Notes: generated by a model from the sequence alone, not told the origin. A stretch of 64,000 nt of DNA from Promineifilum sp019695075 (GCA_026129185.1 JAHCIO010000015.1:33843-97842), one strand, 5' to 3'. Shown: positions 11,781 through 22,056, numbered from the stretch's first letter. Numbers and translations: made by a program.

Positions 11781-13265
11781 ATGATGTTCAAGAAAATCCT
11801 CATCGCCAATCGCGGCGAGATCGCTGTCCGTGTCATCCGCACCTGCCGCGAAATGGGCATCCAGACGGTCGCGCTCTATGAAGCCAGCGATCGCGGCTCG
11901 CTCCATGTCCGGCTGGCCGACGAATGTGTCGCCTTGCCGGGGCCGCAGAGCTTCATGGACCCGGCGGCCATTCTGGCCGTGGCCCAGGAGCAGGGCGTCG
12001 ATGCTGTTCATCCCGGCTATGGCTATCTGGCCGAGGATGTCGCGTTCATTCGCAGTTGCGACGAGTCAGGCATTGCCTTCATCGGCCCGCCGGCCGAGGT
12101 CGTCGAGCGGCTGCGCAACAAGATCGGCGCGCTGGAGACGGCGCGGGCCGCCGGCATCCCGACCGTTGTCCATTCGCCGCGGTCGTTCTCCGAGGACGAG
12201 TTCGATGGGCTGGCCGCCGCGGCCGAGGCCATCGGTTACCCGGTGGTGCTCAAATCGTGTCGCGGCGGGCGGGGGCGCGGCGAGCGCGTCGTCCTGACGG
12301 CCGAACATCTGCCCGACATCGCTCGCCGGGCGCAGGTGGAGACGCAGGTCGTCTACGGCAACAAGCAACTCTACGTCGAACGCGCCATCCTGCCCGCCCA
12401 CCAGGTCGGCGTGCAGGTCTTGGCCGACCGCTACGGCAACCTCGTCCACCTCGGCGAGCGCGAGGGGTCGGTCGTGCAGAGCAACCAGAAGATCGTCGAA
12501 GAGGAGCCGGCGCTGTGCCTCTCGGAGGAGCGTCGGGCCGCGCTGCTGGAGACCGCGGTGCAGATCGCGCGCCTGTTCGAGATGCAGAACCTGGGCACGG
12601 TCGAGTTCCTGGTGGACGGCAACGGCAACTTTTACTTCAGCGAGATCAAGCCGCGCATCCAGATCGCCCACACGCTGGCGGAAATGCTGACCCGCATCGA
12701 CCTGGTGCGCGAGCAGATCCGGCTGGAGGCGGGCGAGCCGCTGAATCTGCGCCAGGAAGATCTTGTCCGGCGCGGCCATGCCATTATGTGCCGCCTGCAG
12801 GCCGAAGACCCCTTCCACCGCTACCTGCCCGCGCCCGGCCATTTGCGCCACGTGCGCCTGCCGGGCGGGCCGGAGGTGCGCGTCGATACCTACGTCTACT
12901 CCGGGGCTGACGTGCCGTCTCACTACGACGCCCTGATCGCCAAGATCACCGCCTGGGCGCCGGATCGCGCCACCTGCCTCGACCGCATGCGGCGCGCGCT
13001 GGAGGACACCAACGTCAGTGGCGCGCCGACGAACCTGCCGCTGCTGGCGCGCATCTTGCGCGACGAAGCCTTCGTGCGCGGCGACTACTCCACCGACGTG
13101 CTCAGCCGGATGGAGGTCGCGCCCGTGCCGGAGTTCGACCGCGTGCAGCGCGACCTGGCTGTGGCCGCGGCCATCATCTACGCCCGCCGCCGCGAGGCCT
13201 TCAACCCGCAGACGCCCGACCAGTGGTCGAGCGGTTGGCATCGCAGCAGCCGCCAACTGGGCTAA
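11781..13265 (+). CDS. Biotin-carboxylase-like ATP-grasp protein with altered catalytic residues
   Basis: 494 residues, full length for the family, starting at ATG 11781 with AAGGA upstream. The overall fold is clear: ILIANRGEIAVRVIRTCRE, DAVHPGYGYLAED, TVEFLVDGNGNFYFSEI. Numbering happens to match E. coli AccC around the active site. Glu288, Arg292 and Gln294 are kept, but Asn290 is Lys and the catalytic Glu296 is Ala (EIKPRIQIAH in place of EMNTRIQVEH). The glycine-rich lid GGGGKGM reads SCRGGRGRGE, RRHQK is QSNQK, and the usual Glu in GHAIEAR is Met. It may not carboxylate biotin, or may use another chemistry. The neighbours (carboxyltransferase, biotin carrier) show it belongs to a biotin enzyme. 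A canonical paralog lies at 15124-17118. Confidence 0.85.
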   Translation: MMFKKILIANRGEIAVRVIRTCREMGIQTVALYEASDRGSLHVRLADECVALPGPQSFMDPAAILAVAQEQGVDAVHPGYGYLAEDVAFIRSCDESGIAFIGPPAEVVERLRNKIGALETARAAGIPTVVHSPRSFSEDEFDGLAAAAEAIGYPVVLKSCRGGRGRGERVVLTAEHLPDIARRAQVETQVVYGNKQLYVERAILPAHQVGVQVLADRYGNLVHLGEREGSVVQSNQKIVEEEPALCLSEERRAALLETAVQIARLFEMQNLGTVEFLVDGNGNFYFSEIKPRIQIAHTLAEMLTRIDLVREQIRLEAGEPLNLRQEDLVRRGHAIMCRLQAEDPFHRYLPAPGHLRHVRLPGGPEVRVDTYVYSGADVPSHYDALIAKITAWAPDRATCLDRMRRALEDTNVSGAPTNLPLLARILRDEAFVRGDYSTDVLSRMEVAPVPEFDRVQRDLAVAAAIIYARRREAFNPQTPDQWSSGWHRSSRQLG

Positions 13266-13284
13266 CGACAAGGAGCGACGATCG

Positions 13285-13776
13285 ATGACATCCTTAGAGG
13301 TGATAATTGACGGCACGACCTACGAGGTCGAGTTGGGCCTGGCCGGCGGCGATACGCATACCGTGAAGGTCAACGGCGAGCCGTTGACCGTGACTGTGCC
13401 CCGACCGGAAGCGGTTGTGACGGAAATGGACTGGCTGATCATCAACGGCTGGCCCTATGAACTGACATTTGACCCCAACATGCAGTGGCTCAGAGCCTAC
13501 GATGGGCTGCACAGCGTGGAGATTCACGACCGCGCTCAACACGTGGCCCGGCCGCGCAGCGGCGACGGCCGCGTCAAGGCCCCCATCCCCGGCCTGATCA
13601 GCCGCGTCCTCGTCGCCCCCGGCGAAAGCGTTGTGGCCGGGCAGGCGCTGGTCATTCTGGAAGCGATGAAGATGGAAAACGAAATCCGCGCCCCGTTCGA
13701 CGGCGTGGTCAGCTCCGTCTCGGCCAACATCGGCGAGACGGTGTTGCGTGGGCAGGTGCTCGTCGAAGTCAAGTAG
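13285..13776 (+). CDS. Biotin carboxyl carrier protein (biotin/lipoyl domain)
   Basis: 163 residues from ATG 13285 (AAGGAG 9 nt upstream). The N-terminal about 90 residues form an Ile/Val-rich region without a named motif. The C-terminal biotinyl domain (about 95-163) has KAPIPGLISRVLV and the biotin site EAMKMEN with Lys129. It would carry the carboxybiotin swinging arm between the ATP-grasp protein and the carboxyltransferase encoded just upstream. Last gene of the operon; a strong hairpin overlaps its stop codon. Confidence 0.92.
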   Translation: MTSLEVIIDGTTYEVELGLAGGDTHTVKVNGEPLTVTVPRPEAVVTEMDWLIINGWPYELTFDPNMQWLRAYDGLHSVEIHDRAQHVARPRSGDGRVKAPIPGLISRVLVAPGESVVAGQALVILEAMKMENEIRAPFDGVVSSVSANIGETVLRGQVLVEVK

Positions 13777-13800
13777 AGACGGGTCGCCGACCCGTCTCTA
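13774..13800. terminator. Hairpin at the end of the carboxylase operon
   Basis: Perfect inverted repeat TAGAGACGGGT-CGCCG-ACCCGTCTCTA that includes the TAG stop. There is no T-tract, so it may be a dispersed repeat serving as a 3' stabiliser rather than a classical terminator. Confidence 0.5.
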
Positions 13801-13819
13801 CGCGCCCTGTCGAATATGG

Positions 13820-13825
13820 TATAGT
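13820..13825 (+). promoter_or_regulatory. Extended -10 box before the membrane sensor-like gene
   Basis: TGG-TATAGT (TGnTATAGT) ends 9 nt before ATG 13835, so the leader would be only a few nucleotides. No -35 box is obvious. Confidence 0.4.
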
Positions 13826-13834
13826 TTCGCGGTG

Positions 13835-15123
13835 ATGCGAGTCACCGGCCCCCATTTATTAACGCCGTCTGGCGCGGCCACTAACGCCCGCCTGTCGCGC
13901 CTGGCCTGGGCCGTCACCGCCGCCGGCCTGGCCCTGCTGGCCGGGGCGGTCGTTCTGATCCTGCTGCGGGCTGCCCGCGCGCCGCGGCCGGGCGACGCCG
14001 CCTGGTACAACGACCTGATCATCACCGCCTCGCTGGCCGTGGCCATCATCGTCGGCGGCTTTGTGGCCGCGCGGCTGCCGCGCAACCCCTACGGCTGGCT
14101 GCTGTTGGCCTTCGGCATCGGCAACGGCGGCATCCAGAGCTTTGCCGTCGATTACATCCTCGTCAGCCATCAGATCGCGCCGCTGCCGCTGACCTCGTGG
14201 GCTTTCTACTTCGCCGCGTTCGGCTTCTCGCTGTGGCTGGCGGCCATCCCGCTGCTGTTTCTGCTCTTTCCCAGCGGGCGGCTGCCGTCGCGGCGCTGGC
14301 GGTGGCTGGCGGCCGGTGTCGTCCTCAGCTTCCTGACGCTGGCGGCGCTCATGTGGCTGTCGCCATCAGCGATTCTCGTGTCCGTCCCCAGCCCGTTCCA
14401 CCACGACAACGCCCTCGGCCGCTGGGCCGACAACCTGACCAGCACGGCCGTCTTCTTCATCTTGCTGGCCATACTCATCAGCGCCATCTCCGTCATCGTC
14501 CGGGCCATTCGCGCGCGGGGGCTGGAGCGGCAGCAATTCAAGTGGCTCGGCCTGGCCTCGGTGGTGATGGTGCTGGCCTTCTTCTTCAACACGGAGCTGG
14601 TGCCGCTGCTGCCGGGCGTGCTCGATGCCCTACTGGAGGCGGCCGCCTTTGCCGGCGTGCCCCTGGCTGTGGGCATTGCCGTGCTGCGCTACCGGCTGTG
14701 GGACATCGACATCATCATCCGCAAGACGGTGCTCTACGGCGTGCTATCGACGCTGCTGGCTGCGGTGTTCTACGTGCTGGTCGTCGCCCTGCAAGGCGTC
14801 TTTGGTCGTGTCACCGGCCGCGACTCGCCCGCGGCGGTTATCCTGTCCACACTGGCCATCGCCGCCCTGTTCGCGCCGATGCGCCGGGCGGTGCAGAACG
14901 TCATCGACCGCCGCTTCTACCGCCGCAAGGTCGATGCCGAGAAAGTGCTGGCCGATTTCGCCGCCACCGCCCGCGACGAGACCGACCTCGACCGGCTGAC
15001 GGCTGAGTTGGTGCGCGTCATCCAGGAGGCTATGCAGCCAGAGCATGTCAGCGTGTGGCTGCGAGAGCCGGACGACGGGCGCTGGGCCATGGACGCGGCT
15101 GCTGGCGACGAGACGCGCGCCGC

Positions 15124-15127
<4 letters not shown>
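13835..15127 (+). CDS. Multi-helix membrane protein with sensor-kinase-like C-terminal region (no kinase domain)
   Basis: 430 residues from ATG 13835; the upstream frame overlaps the carrier gene. About eight to nine hydrophobic helices run to residue 350. A conserved signature follows: YRLWDIDIIIRKTVLYG, then RRAVQNVIDRRFYRR, then DETDLDRLTAELVRVIQEAM and EHVSVWLR. The same C-terminal block occurs in the gene at 22581-23831 and in a fragment at 23.9 kb. Such proteins resemble the N-terminal part of some Chloroflexota/actinobacterial sensor histidine kinases, but no dimerisation, ATPase or output domain follows. Function unknown. Its TAG stop overlaps the stop of the convergent carboxylase gene by 4 nt. 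Confidence 0.8.
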
Positions 15128-17098
<1,971 letters not shown>

Positions 17099-17118
<20 letters not shown>

Positions 17119-17448
17119 TCTTGTTCCTGAACTCTTGGGCTGTTACCGTCGCGGCGATAAGCAATAGATCCTCAATGGACTGACCCAAGGCGGCCGATTG
17201 AGAGACTTCGATCACGCCGGCAATCTCGCCTCCCGACGCCATGCGCTCATAGGCGATCCGTGTCACCGTGCTCACGTCGTGGGTCAGAGGATACGATCTT
17301 CCTGGGCTGCCCACGCCAGCACGACGGCATCAGATGCGCCACGTAGGGCGACATCCTGCACACGCACGATATCCAGGTCAGGCTGCCGACGCAAAAGCCC
17401 GCGCACGATGCGGTTGTTGAAATCCTCGTCGGCAAGGAACTTGAGCAT
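17099..17448 (-). pseudogene. DUF5615 PIN-like toxin gene broken by a one-base deletion
   Basis: ATG 17448 opens MLKFLADEDFNNRIVRGLL and continues to AAQEDRIL, then hits TGA at 17284-17286. Shifting by one base restores THDVSTVTRIAYERM and the rest of the domain to the stop at 17099. The expected text at the break is ILLTHD; a missing T in CTC(T)TGACC explains it. DUF5615 (COG4634, VapC45-like) proteins are predicted PIN nucleases paired with DUF433 antitoxins, and a DUF433 gene lies 26 nt upstream. The break is either a real mutation or an assembly error; the rest of the sequence is well preserved. Confidence 0.8.
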
Positions 17449-17474
17449 GGCCCACCGCGCCGCAACCGACAGCG

Positions 17475-17810
17475 TTACCGGGATTGAAAAGCCTCGCGGC
17501 GTTTGAGCAGAATCTGTCGAAAGGCCTGGTACTCTGGCTTGGCCTCAATCTCGGTTCGCAGCGCCTGGCCCTTCTCGACGCGTTTGACCATGTACTCGTC
17601 CACAGTGGGGCGGTTCACGAGATAATAGGCGATGACGGCGTATACGTCGCCCAGGTCAAGCGCCGGATACTGGGATACGATCTCCTCCGCGGTGTAGCCC
17701 TCATTAAAGGCATAGACAACCGTATCCAGCCGCACGCGCGTGTCGCCAATGCGTATGACTTCACCCTCTGAGACTGTCAGTGGGACAGTCATGGATGGGG
17801 ACAGTTCCAT
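17475..17810 (-). CDS. DUF433 antitoxin (VapB45-like)
   Basis: 111 residues. The DUF433 domain is recognisable: VIRIGDTRVRLDTVVYAFNEG then YTAEEIVSQYPALDLGDVYAVIAYYL, a winged-helix-like fold. DUF433 proteins (COG2442) neutralise DUF5615 nucleases encoded next to them, which fits the order here. An alternative start is Met7. A TATAAT box on the minus strand (17850-17855) could drive the pair. Confidence 0.85.
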   Translation of the reverse strand: MELSPSMTVPLTVSEGEVIRIGDTRVRLDTVVYAFNEGYTAEEIVSQYPALDLGDVYAVIAYYLVNRPTVDEYMVKRVEKGQALRTEIEAKPEYQAFRQILLKRREAFQSR

Positions 17811-17849
17811 ACAGTTACCTCGTCGGTAGCAATCAGACGTAAGGAGTCC

Positions 17850-17855
17850 ATTATA
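17850..17855 (-). promoter_or_regulatory. -10 box for the DUF433-DUF5615 pair
   Basis: TATAAT on the minus strand, 39 nt upstream of the DUF433 start. The -35 region is weak. Confidence 0.35.
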
Positions 17856-17871
17856 GAGGATTTATCGCCGC

Positions 17872-18831
17872 CTAGATAGACCCCACGAACGTATGCCCCA
17901 CCAGCCCATCTTCCCGCGCGAACGCGCCCATCAGCCAGACGCGGCGGATGGTCAGGAACGGGGCGATGGCGTCGTGCTCCGCGTCGGCCAGCGGCCGGGC
18001 GGCGTAGTAGCCGGCGAAGAACGCTTCGGAGCGCTCGGCCGGGCCGTGCATCAGGTTGGCGTTGGACAGGAAGGCGGCGATGTCATAGACCCGCCAGCCC
18101 GGCCCGCAGAGGTCGAAGTTGAAGAACGTCGGCTCGTTGGTCTCGTTGAAGTAGACGCTGCTCTGGTGAAAATCGCCGCTGATCGGCCCCCAGCGGCCGG
18201 GAACCGACGCGCTCTGGGCCACGAAGTCGCGCAACTCCTCGCGCGCCTCCTCGGCCGCGGTCAGCACCAGGTCGAGGTTGGCGGCGCGTTCGTCCGTCCA
18301 GGTGCGGCGGATGCGTTCCAGCGGCCGGTCGAGCAGGTAGGCCATGTCCAGCGGCCGGCGGGCGTGGGGCGAGGTGAACTTGTCGGAGACGACGTGGATG
18401 CGGCCCATCATCTCGCCCATGACGTAGAGCTGGTCGATGTCTTTCAGCGCCAGCGGGTCGCCATAGGCCAGGCTGAACATGGCGTAGTAGCGCGGCCCTT
18501 CGGGGGCCTCCAGCCGGCCGACGTAGCCGCCGTCGCGCCGCCGGATGGGGTAGGAGACGGGCAGACCTCGCTCGTGCAGGAAGCGCAGCCAGTCGATCTC
18601 GTACAGGTAGTCGGATTCGACGCGGTGGTAGCGATCGCCCTGCTGGTAGATGCGGAAGGCGTACTGCGTCCCATCCCCGGCCGTGATCAGGTAGTGGTCG
18701 TTGTCCTGCGTGCGCAGCAGCTTGCTGAACAGCTTGCCGCTGATCGGCGGCGCGCAGTCATATTCCGCGGCGATTAGTTCCGCCACCGAGTCGGCGGCGA
18801 CGAAAGAGCGGGCGATGCGAATTGTGGTCAT
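17872..18831 (-). CDS. Aminoglycoside phosphotransferase-like / choline-kinase fold protein with altered active site
   Basis: 319 residues. The APH fold is suggested by LITAGDGTQYAFRIYQQG (nucleotide-side strand), EIDWLRFLHERGLPVSYPI, and the catalytic region ISGDFHQSSVYF followed by FFNFDLCGPGWRVYDIA. Family members normally have HGDxHxxN and DFD/DFE. Here the first His is Ser and the Asn is Ser, while both Asp residues stay. It may phosphorylate a small alcohol such as homoserine or choline, or may be inactive. It is the last gene of a minus-strand run with an acyl-CoA dehydrogenase and an LLM oxidoreductase; a 95-nt inverted repeat separates it from the dehydrogenase gene. Confidence 0.75.
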   Translation of the reverse strand: MTTIRIARSFVAADSVAELIAAEYDCAPPISGKLFSKLLRTQDNDHYLITAGDGTQYAFRIYQQGDRYHRVESDYLYEIDWLRFLHERGLPVSYPIRRRDGGYVGRLEAPEGPRYYAMFSLAYGDPLALKDIDQLYVMGEMMGRIHVVSDKFTSPHARRPLDMAYLLDRPLERIRRTWTDERAANLDLVLTAAEEAREELRDFVAQSASVPGRWGPISGDFHQSSVYFNETNEPTFFNFDLCGPGWRVYDIAAFLSNANLMHGPAERSEAFFAGYYAARPLADAEHDAIAPFLTIRRVWLMGAFAREDGLVGHTFVGSI

Positions 18832-18842
18832 AGTTCTAGTTC

Positions 18843-18937
18843 CCAGTGAACAGTGGTCAGTGAACAGTGGTCAGTGGTCAGTGGTCACTCATCGATCACT
18901 ATTCACTGTTTACTGTCCACTGTCCACTGTCCACTAT
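18843..18937. repeat. Inverted repeat of CAGTGGTCAGTG-type units
   Basis: Left arm: CAGTGAACAGTGGTCAGTG repeated with variation. Right arm: CACTGTTTACTGTCCACTG and further CACTGTC units. It forms a long hairpin between two co-directional genes, and the dehydrogenase stop codon lies inside the right arm. A similar array is at 51786-51850. Confidence 0.8.
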
Positions 18938-20091
18938 CTTCCCGGCAATATATTCTCATACTTGGCGATGATTCCCAACATGATCTCGTCCGCGCCGCCG
19001 CCGATGGACAGCAGGCGAGCGTCGCGGAAGTAGCGGGCCATCGGGTACTCCTCGACGTAGCCCATGCCGCCGTGGAACTGGAGGCAGGCGTCGGCCACCT
19101 CGCGCGCCAGCCGGCCGGCCTTCAGCTTGGCCATCGATACTTCTTTGGTCACGTCTTCCCCGGCGACGAGCAGGCGGACGCAGTGGTAATTGAGTTGCCG
19201 CAGCGCCTCGACCTCGGTCAGTAGCTCGCACAGGCGGAAGTGGATCCACTGGTTGTCGATCAGCGGCCGGCCGAACGCCTGCCGCTCGCGGGTGTAGGTG
19301 ATGGTCAGGCGAATGATCTTGTCCATGCCGGCCGTGCTCATCAGCGACCCGGCCAGCCGCTCGCGCTGGAACTGACGCATCTGGAGCATGAAGCCCAGGC
19401 CCTCCTCGCCGATGCGGTTGGCCTGGGGCACGCGCATGTCCTCGAAGGTCAGGATGGCCGTGTCGCTGGCGTGGTTGCCCAGCTTTTCCAGCTTGCGGCT
19501 GACGTGGAAGCCGGGCGTGTCGGTGGACACAACGATGAGCGACATGCCGCGGAAGCCGCGCTCGCCGCTGGTGCGGGCCAGCAGGGTCACAAAGTCGGCC
19601 TGCGTCCCATTGGTGATCCACATCTTGCTGCCGTTGATGACGTAGTCGTCGCCGTCGGCCACGGCCCGCGTGCGGATGGCGGCCACGTCGCTGCCGGCGT
19701 CCGGCTCGCTGACGCCGATGGCGGCGACCATCTCGCCGGCGATGGCCGGGACAAGGAAGCGCTGCTTCAGCTCCTCGCTGCCGAACTCGGCCAGGGCGGG
19801 CGTGGCCATGTCGGTGTGGACGGCGATGCCCATCGGCACGGCGGCGCAGTCGGCCCGGCCCAACTCCTCCAGCAGGACGGCGCTATACCAGTAGTCCACG
19901 CCGCCGCCGCCATACGCCTCCGGGTAGGCCAGGCCCAGTAGGCCCAGCCCGCCCATCTTGCGCAACACCTCGCGGGCGGGCCAGATGCGCGCCGCCTCCC
20001 ACGCCTCGACGTGGGGATTGATCTCCGTCTCGACGAACCGCCGCACCACCTGCCGGAAGGCCTCGTGCTCGGCTGTGAAGTAACTGAACAT
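18934..20091 (-). CDS. Acyl-CoA dehydrogenase
   Basis: 385 residues from ATG 20091 (GGGAG 7 nt upstream). FAD acyl-CoA dehydrogenase features are clear: AIGVSEPDAGSDVAAIRT, KMWITNGTQADFVTLLART, YTRERQAFGRPLIDNQWIHF, and a C-terminal FHGGMGYVEEYPMARYFRDA. At the position of the medium-chain enzyme's catalytic Glu (YEGT) it has GGGADE, so its catalytic Glu is probably elsewhere, as in long-chain or isovaleryl-CoA dehydrogenases. It oxidises acyl-CoA to 2-enoyl-CoA and passes electrons to ETF. With methylcrotonyl-CoA-carboxylase-like subunits nearby, isovaleryl-CoA is a reasonable substrate guess. Confidence 0.92.
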   Translation of the reverse strand: MFSYFTAEHEAFRQVVRRFVETEINPHVEAWEAARIWPAREVLRKMGGLGLLGLAYPEAYGGGGVDYWYSAVLLEELGRADCAAVPMGIAVHTDMATPALAEFGSEELKQRFLVPAIAGEMVAAIGVSEPDAGSDVAAIRTRAVADGDDYVINGSKMWITNGTQADFVTLLARTSGERGFRGMSLIVVSTDTPGFHVSRKLEKLGNHASDTAILTFEDMRVPQANRIGEEGLGFMLQMRQFQRERLAGSLMSTAGMDKIIRLTITYTRERQAFGRPLIDNQWIHFRLCELLTEVEALRQLNYHCVRLLVAGEDVTKEVSMAKLKAGRLAREVADACLQFHGGMGYVEEYPMARYFRDARLLSIGGGADEIMLGIIAKYENILPGR

Positions 20092-20111
20092 GGTTTGTCT
20101 CCCGGAGCTAT

Positions 20112-20141
20112 TATCCGCAGATTTAGCAGATTGGGCAGATA
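20112..20141. repeat. TATCCGC...GGGCAGATA repeat
   Basis: About 30 nt beginning TATCCGCAG and ending TTGGGCAGATA. A recognisable inverted copy is at 35372-35401. Confidence 0.5.
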
Positions 20142-20228
20142 AAAAGAGCCTCACGCCAAGACGCAAAGCACGCCAAGCTCAGAAAGCTTTCTGAACTTGG
20201 CGTGCTTTGCGTCTTGGCGTGAAATTCT
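20142..20228. repeat. Dispersed CTCACGCAAAG-type hairpin repeat, copy E
   Basis: Nearly perfect hairpin: the left arm has CCTCACGCCAAGACGCAAAG, the right arm has CTTTGCGTCTTGGCGTGA, and the centre is CAGAAAGCTTTCTG. It lies between the LLM oxidoreductase stop and the acyl-CoA dehydrogenase start, both on the minus strand. Confidence 0.85.
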
Positions 20229-21250
20229 TAAATCTGCTCTTTGAACCCGGCCACGGACGCCGCCCAGCCGGCGTCGTTGACGCCCGGCTCATAGGGCAGA
20301 TAGTAGGCCACGCGGTCGAGCAGGTCGCCGTAGCGTTGCCGGATGAGGCCGGGCAGGGCGGCCCACGAGCCGGTGACGGCGAAGGCATCGAGTATCTCGT
20401 CGCTGATCTGGCCGGGCATCTCGTCCCACTGGCCGGCGCGGGCCATGTGGCCCAGCGCCTCGGCCGTTTCCGTCCAGCCGTGCAACTCCACCACGGCGCG
20501 ATAGGCGGGCGTGCTCATATAGAAGGAAAGCTGTTGGCGCACGTGGGCCTCGGCGGCGCGGGCTTCGGCCGGGTCGTCGGTGGGAATGGCGAAGACGGCT
20601 GTGTTGACGGTGAAATCGGCCCGCGACCGGCCCGATTTGGCCAGCCCCGTCGCGATCTCCGGCAGGGCCACCTCGCGCAGGTAGCGGGTGGTGTGCAGGG
20701 CATGGATGTGGACGCCGTCGCAGTGGGAGCCGGCCAGCCGCAACATCTGCTCGTTGACCGCGGCGATGTAGATCGGCGGCGCGGGGTAGTCGATGGGGCC
20801 GGGGTCGAAGAAGGGCGTCATCAGCATGAGCTTGAAGAACTCGCCGGCATAGTCGAGCGGTTCGCCCGTCTGCCAGCAGCGCCAGAAGGCGCGGATGGCC
20901 TCGATGGTCTCGCGCATCTTGGCCACCGGCTTCTCCCACTTGACGCCGAAGCGCAGGACGTTGTGGGCTTTCACCTGTGGGCCGAGGCCGAGGACGAACC
21001 GGCCGCGCGAATAGCGCTGCAGGTCCCACGCCGTGTAGGCCAGGATGGCCGGGCTGCGGGGGAAGGCGACGGCGATGGCCGTGCCCAGCGTCATCTGCCG
21101 GCTGTGTTCGGCGGCCAGGGCCAGGTTGAGGAAGGGGTCACTGTTGGTTTCGGCCACCCAGAAGCCGTCGAAGCCAAGGGCTTCGGCCGCGGCGGCGTAG
21201 GCGGGTATCTGCTCCAGTTTGGGCTGCAAGAACGAAACGTCGAACTTCAT
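20228..21250 (-). CDS. LLM-class (luciferase-like, F420-type) flavin-dependent oxidoreductase
   Basis: 340 residues. Luciferase-like TIM barrel: MKFDVSFLQPKLEQIPAYAA, ALGFDGFWVAETNSDPF, RFVLGLGPQVKAHNVLRFG, YPAPPIYIAAVN. It resembles the TIGR03617-type F420-dependent enzymes common in Chloroflexota and Actinobacteria. The cofactor (F420 or FMN) and substrate cannot be told from the sequence. First gene of a minus-strand run with the acyl-CoA dehydrogenase and APH-like genes. Confidence 0.88.
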   Translation of the reverse strand: MKFDVSFLQPKLEQIPAYAAAAEALGFDGFWVAETNSDPFLNLALAAEHSRQMTLGTAIAVAFPRSPAILAYTAWDLQRYSRGRFVLGLGPQVKAHNVLRFGVKWEKPVAKMRETIEAIRAFWRCWQTGEPLDYAGEFFKLMLMTPFFDPGPIDYPAPPIYIAAVNEQMLRLAGSHCDGVHIHALHTTRYLREVALPEIATGLAKSGRSRADFTVNTAVFAIPTDDPAEARAAEAHVRQQLSFYMSTPAYRAVVELHGWTETAEALGHMARAGQWDEMPGQISDEILDAFAVTGSWAALPGLIRQRYGDLLDRVAYYLPYEPGVNDAGWAASVAGFKEQI

Positions 21251-21272
21251 GGCAAGCTCCCCGGCCGCGGTG

Positions 21273-21389
21273 TTATTGCAAGATGGGTGGCGGTGGTTGG
21301 GCAGACGAGAGCGCCGGCACGGCGGCCATCGCGCCGGCCAACGCGCCCCACAGGGATTGGATCAGGTCGTAGAACTCGGCGTCCAGCAT
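21273..21389 (-). CDS. Possible 38-residue ORF, hypothetical
   Basis: MLDAEFYDLIQSLWGALAGA and onward, with a Pro-rich end PPPPILQ. No clear ribosome site and no recognisable family. It sits between the LLM gene and the small membrane peptide gene on the same strand, so it may simply be open by chance in high-GC DNA. Confidence 0.2.
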   Translation of the reverse strand: MLDAEFYDLIQSLWGALAGAMAAVPALSSAQPPPPILQ

Positions 21390-21426
21390 GGCCTTGGCGT
21401 GTCCCTGTCCGGGTCGTGGGGCCGAA

Positions 21427-21546
21427 TTAGAGCACGAGCACGCCGGCCACGATGGCCAGCGCAAAGGCGATGACGCCGCAGGCGGCCAGGATGGCGATCA
21501 TGATGGCGATGGGCAGGATGATGCTGGGCGCATTTTCGGGGTCCAT
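21427..21546 (-). CDS. Possible 39-residue single-helix membrane peptide
   Basis: Starts at ATG 21546 with GGAG about 10 nt upstream. Sequence MDPENAPSIILPIAIMIAIL followed by AACGVIAFALAIVAGVLVL: a short polar start and one long hydrophobic helix to the C-terminus. The composition looks like a real membrane peptide rather than chance. Function unknown. Confidence 0.4.
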   Translation of the reverse strand: MDPENAPSIILPIAIMIAILAACGVIAFALAIVAGVLVL

Positions 21547-21672
21547 AGGGTTGCACTCCGGTTGGTGGATTCGACGGGATTGTACTCCTGATTGGCCGCG
21601 ACGCAACGCCGCGGCGCGACTGAATGGCTCGCCGTGGGGCCGTCGTTCCTGAGAAGACAGCGCCATATTCCA

Positions 21673-21706
21673 ACCTATTGATAATAGGTACAACCGATGC
21701 TATACT
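21673..21706 (+). promoter_or_regulatory. Promoter and operator of the AbrB/PIN toxin-antitoxin pair
   Basis: TTGATA (-35, 21678-21683), 17 nt spacer, TATACT (-10, 21701-21706). A perfect inverted repeat ACCTATT-GAT-AATAGGT (21673-21689) covers the -35 box and is a likely binding site for the AbrB-type antitoxin, by analogy with TA autoregulation. Confidence 0.6.
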
Positions 21707-21753
21707 GGTAGTACATTCTTGGGACTGGTGGTGTTCTTTGGCGGTGAAACCAG

Positions 21754-22056
21754 ATGGAACGATTGACAACGGTCACACGAAAAGGACAGATCACGATTCC
21801 GATTGAGATGCGGCGGGCGCTGGCCATTGAAGAGGGCGACAAGATCGCCGTCTCGATGGTCGAGGGCGAACCGGGCGTGATCATGATTCGGCCAGTGCGT
21901 TCCGTGGCGGAGATGACCTATGGCCTGGCCAGGACGCTCAGCCCTCACGCGCCGGATAGGCCCCGCGTCGACGCGCGCCAGGAACGCGACGCGTTCGAAA
22001 CGAGCACGGCCGAGGCGGCGATGAAGCCATTGACAGCTACATCCACATCGCAATGA
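21754..22056 (+). CDS. vapB: AbrB/VapB-type antitoxin
   Basis: 100 residues. The N-terminal swapped-hairpin DNA-binding domain (1-48) reads TVTRKGQITIPIEMRRALAI then EGDKIAVSMVEG. The C-terminal half is polar and probably disordered until it wraps the toxin. Its stop overlaps the PIN gene start by 4 nt (ATGA), the standard order for VapBC pairs. A promoter with a palindromic site lies about 50 nt upstream. Confidence 0.9.
   Translation: MERLTTVTRKGQITIPIEMRRALAIEEGDKIAVSMVEGEPGVIMIRPVRSVAEMTYGLARTLSPHAPDRPRVDARQERDAFETSTAEAAMKPLTATSTSQ

Noticed and set aside
13774..13800. Classical Rho-independent terminator
   Set aside because: The stem is strong but no T-tract follows, so only a hairpin or repeat role is supported.
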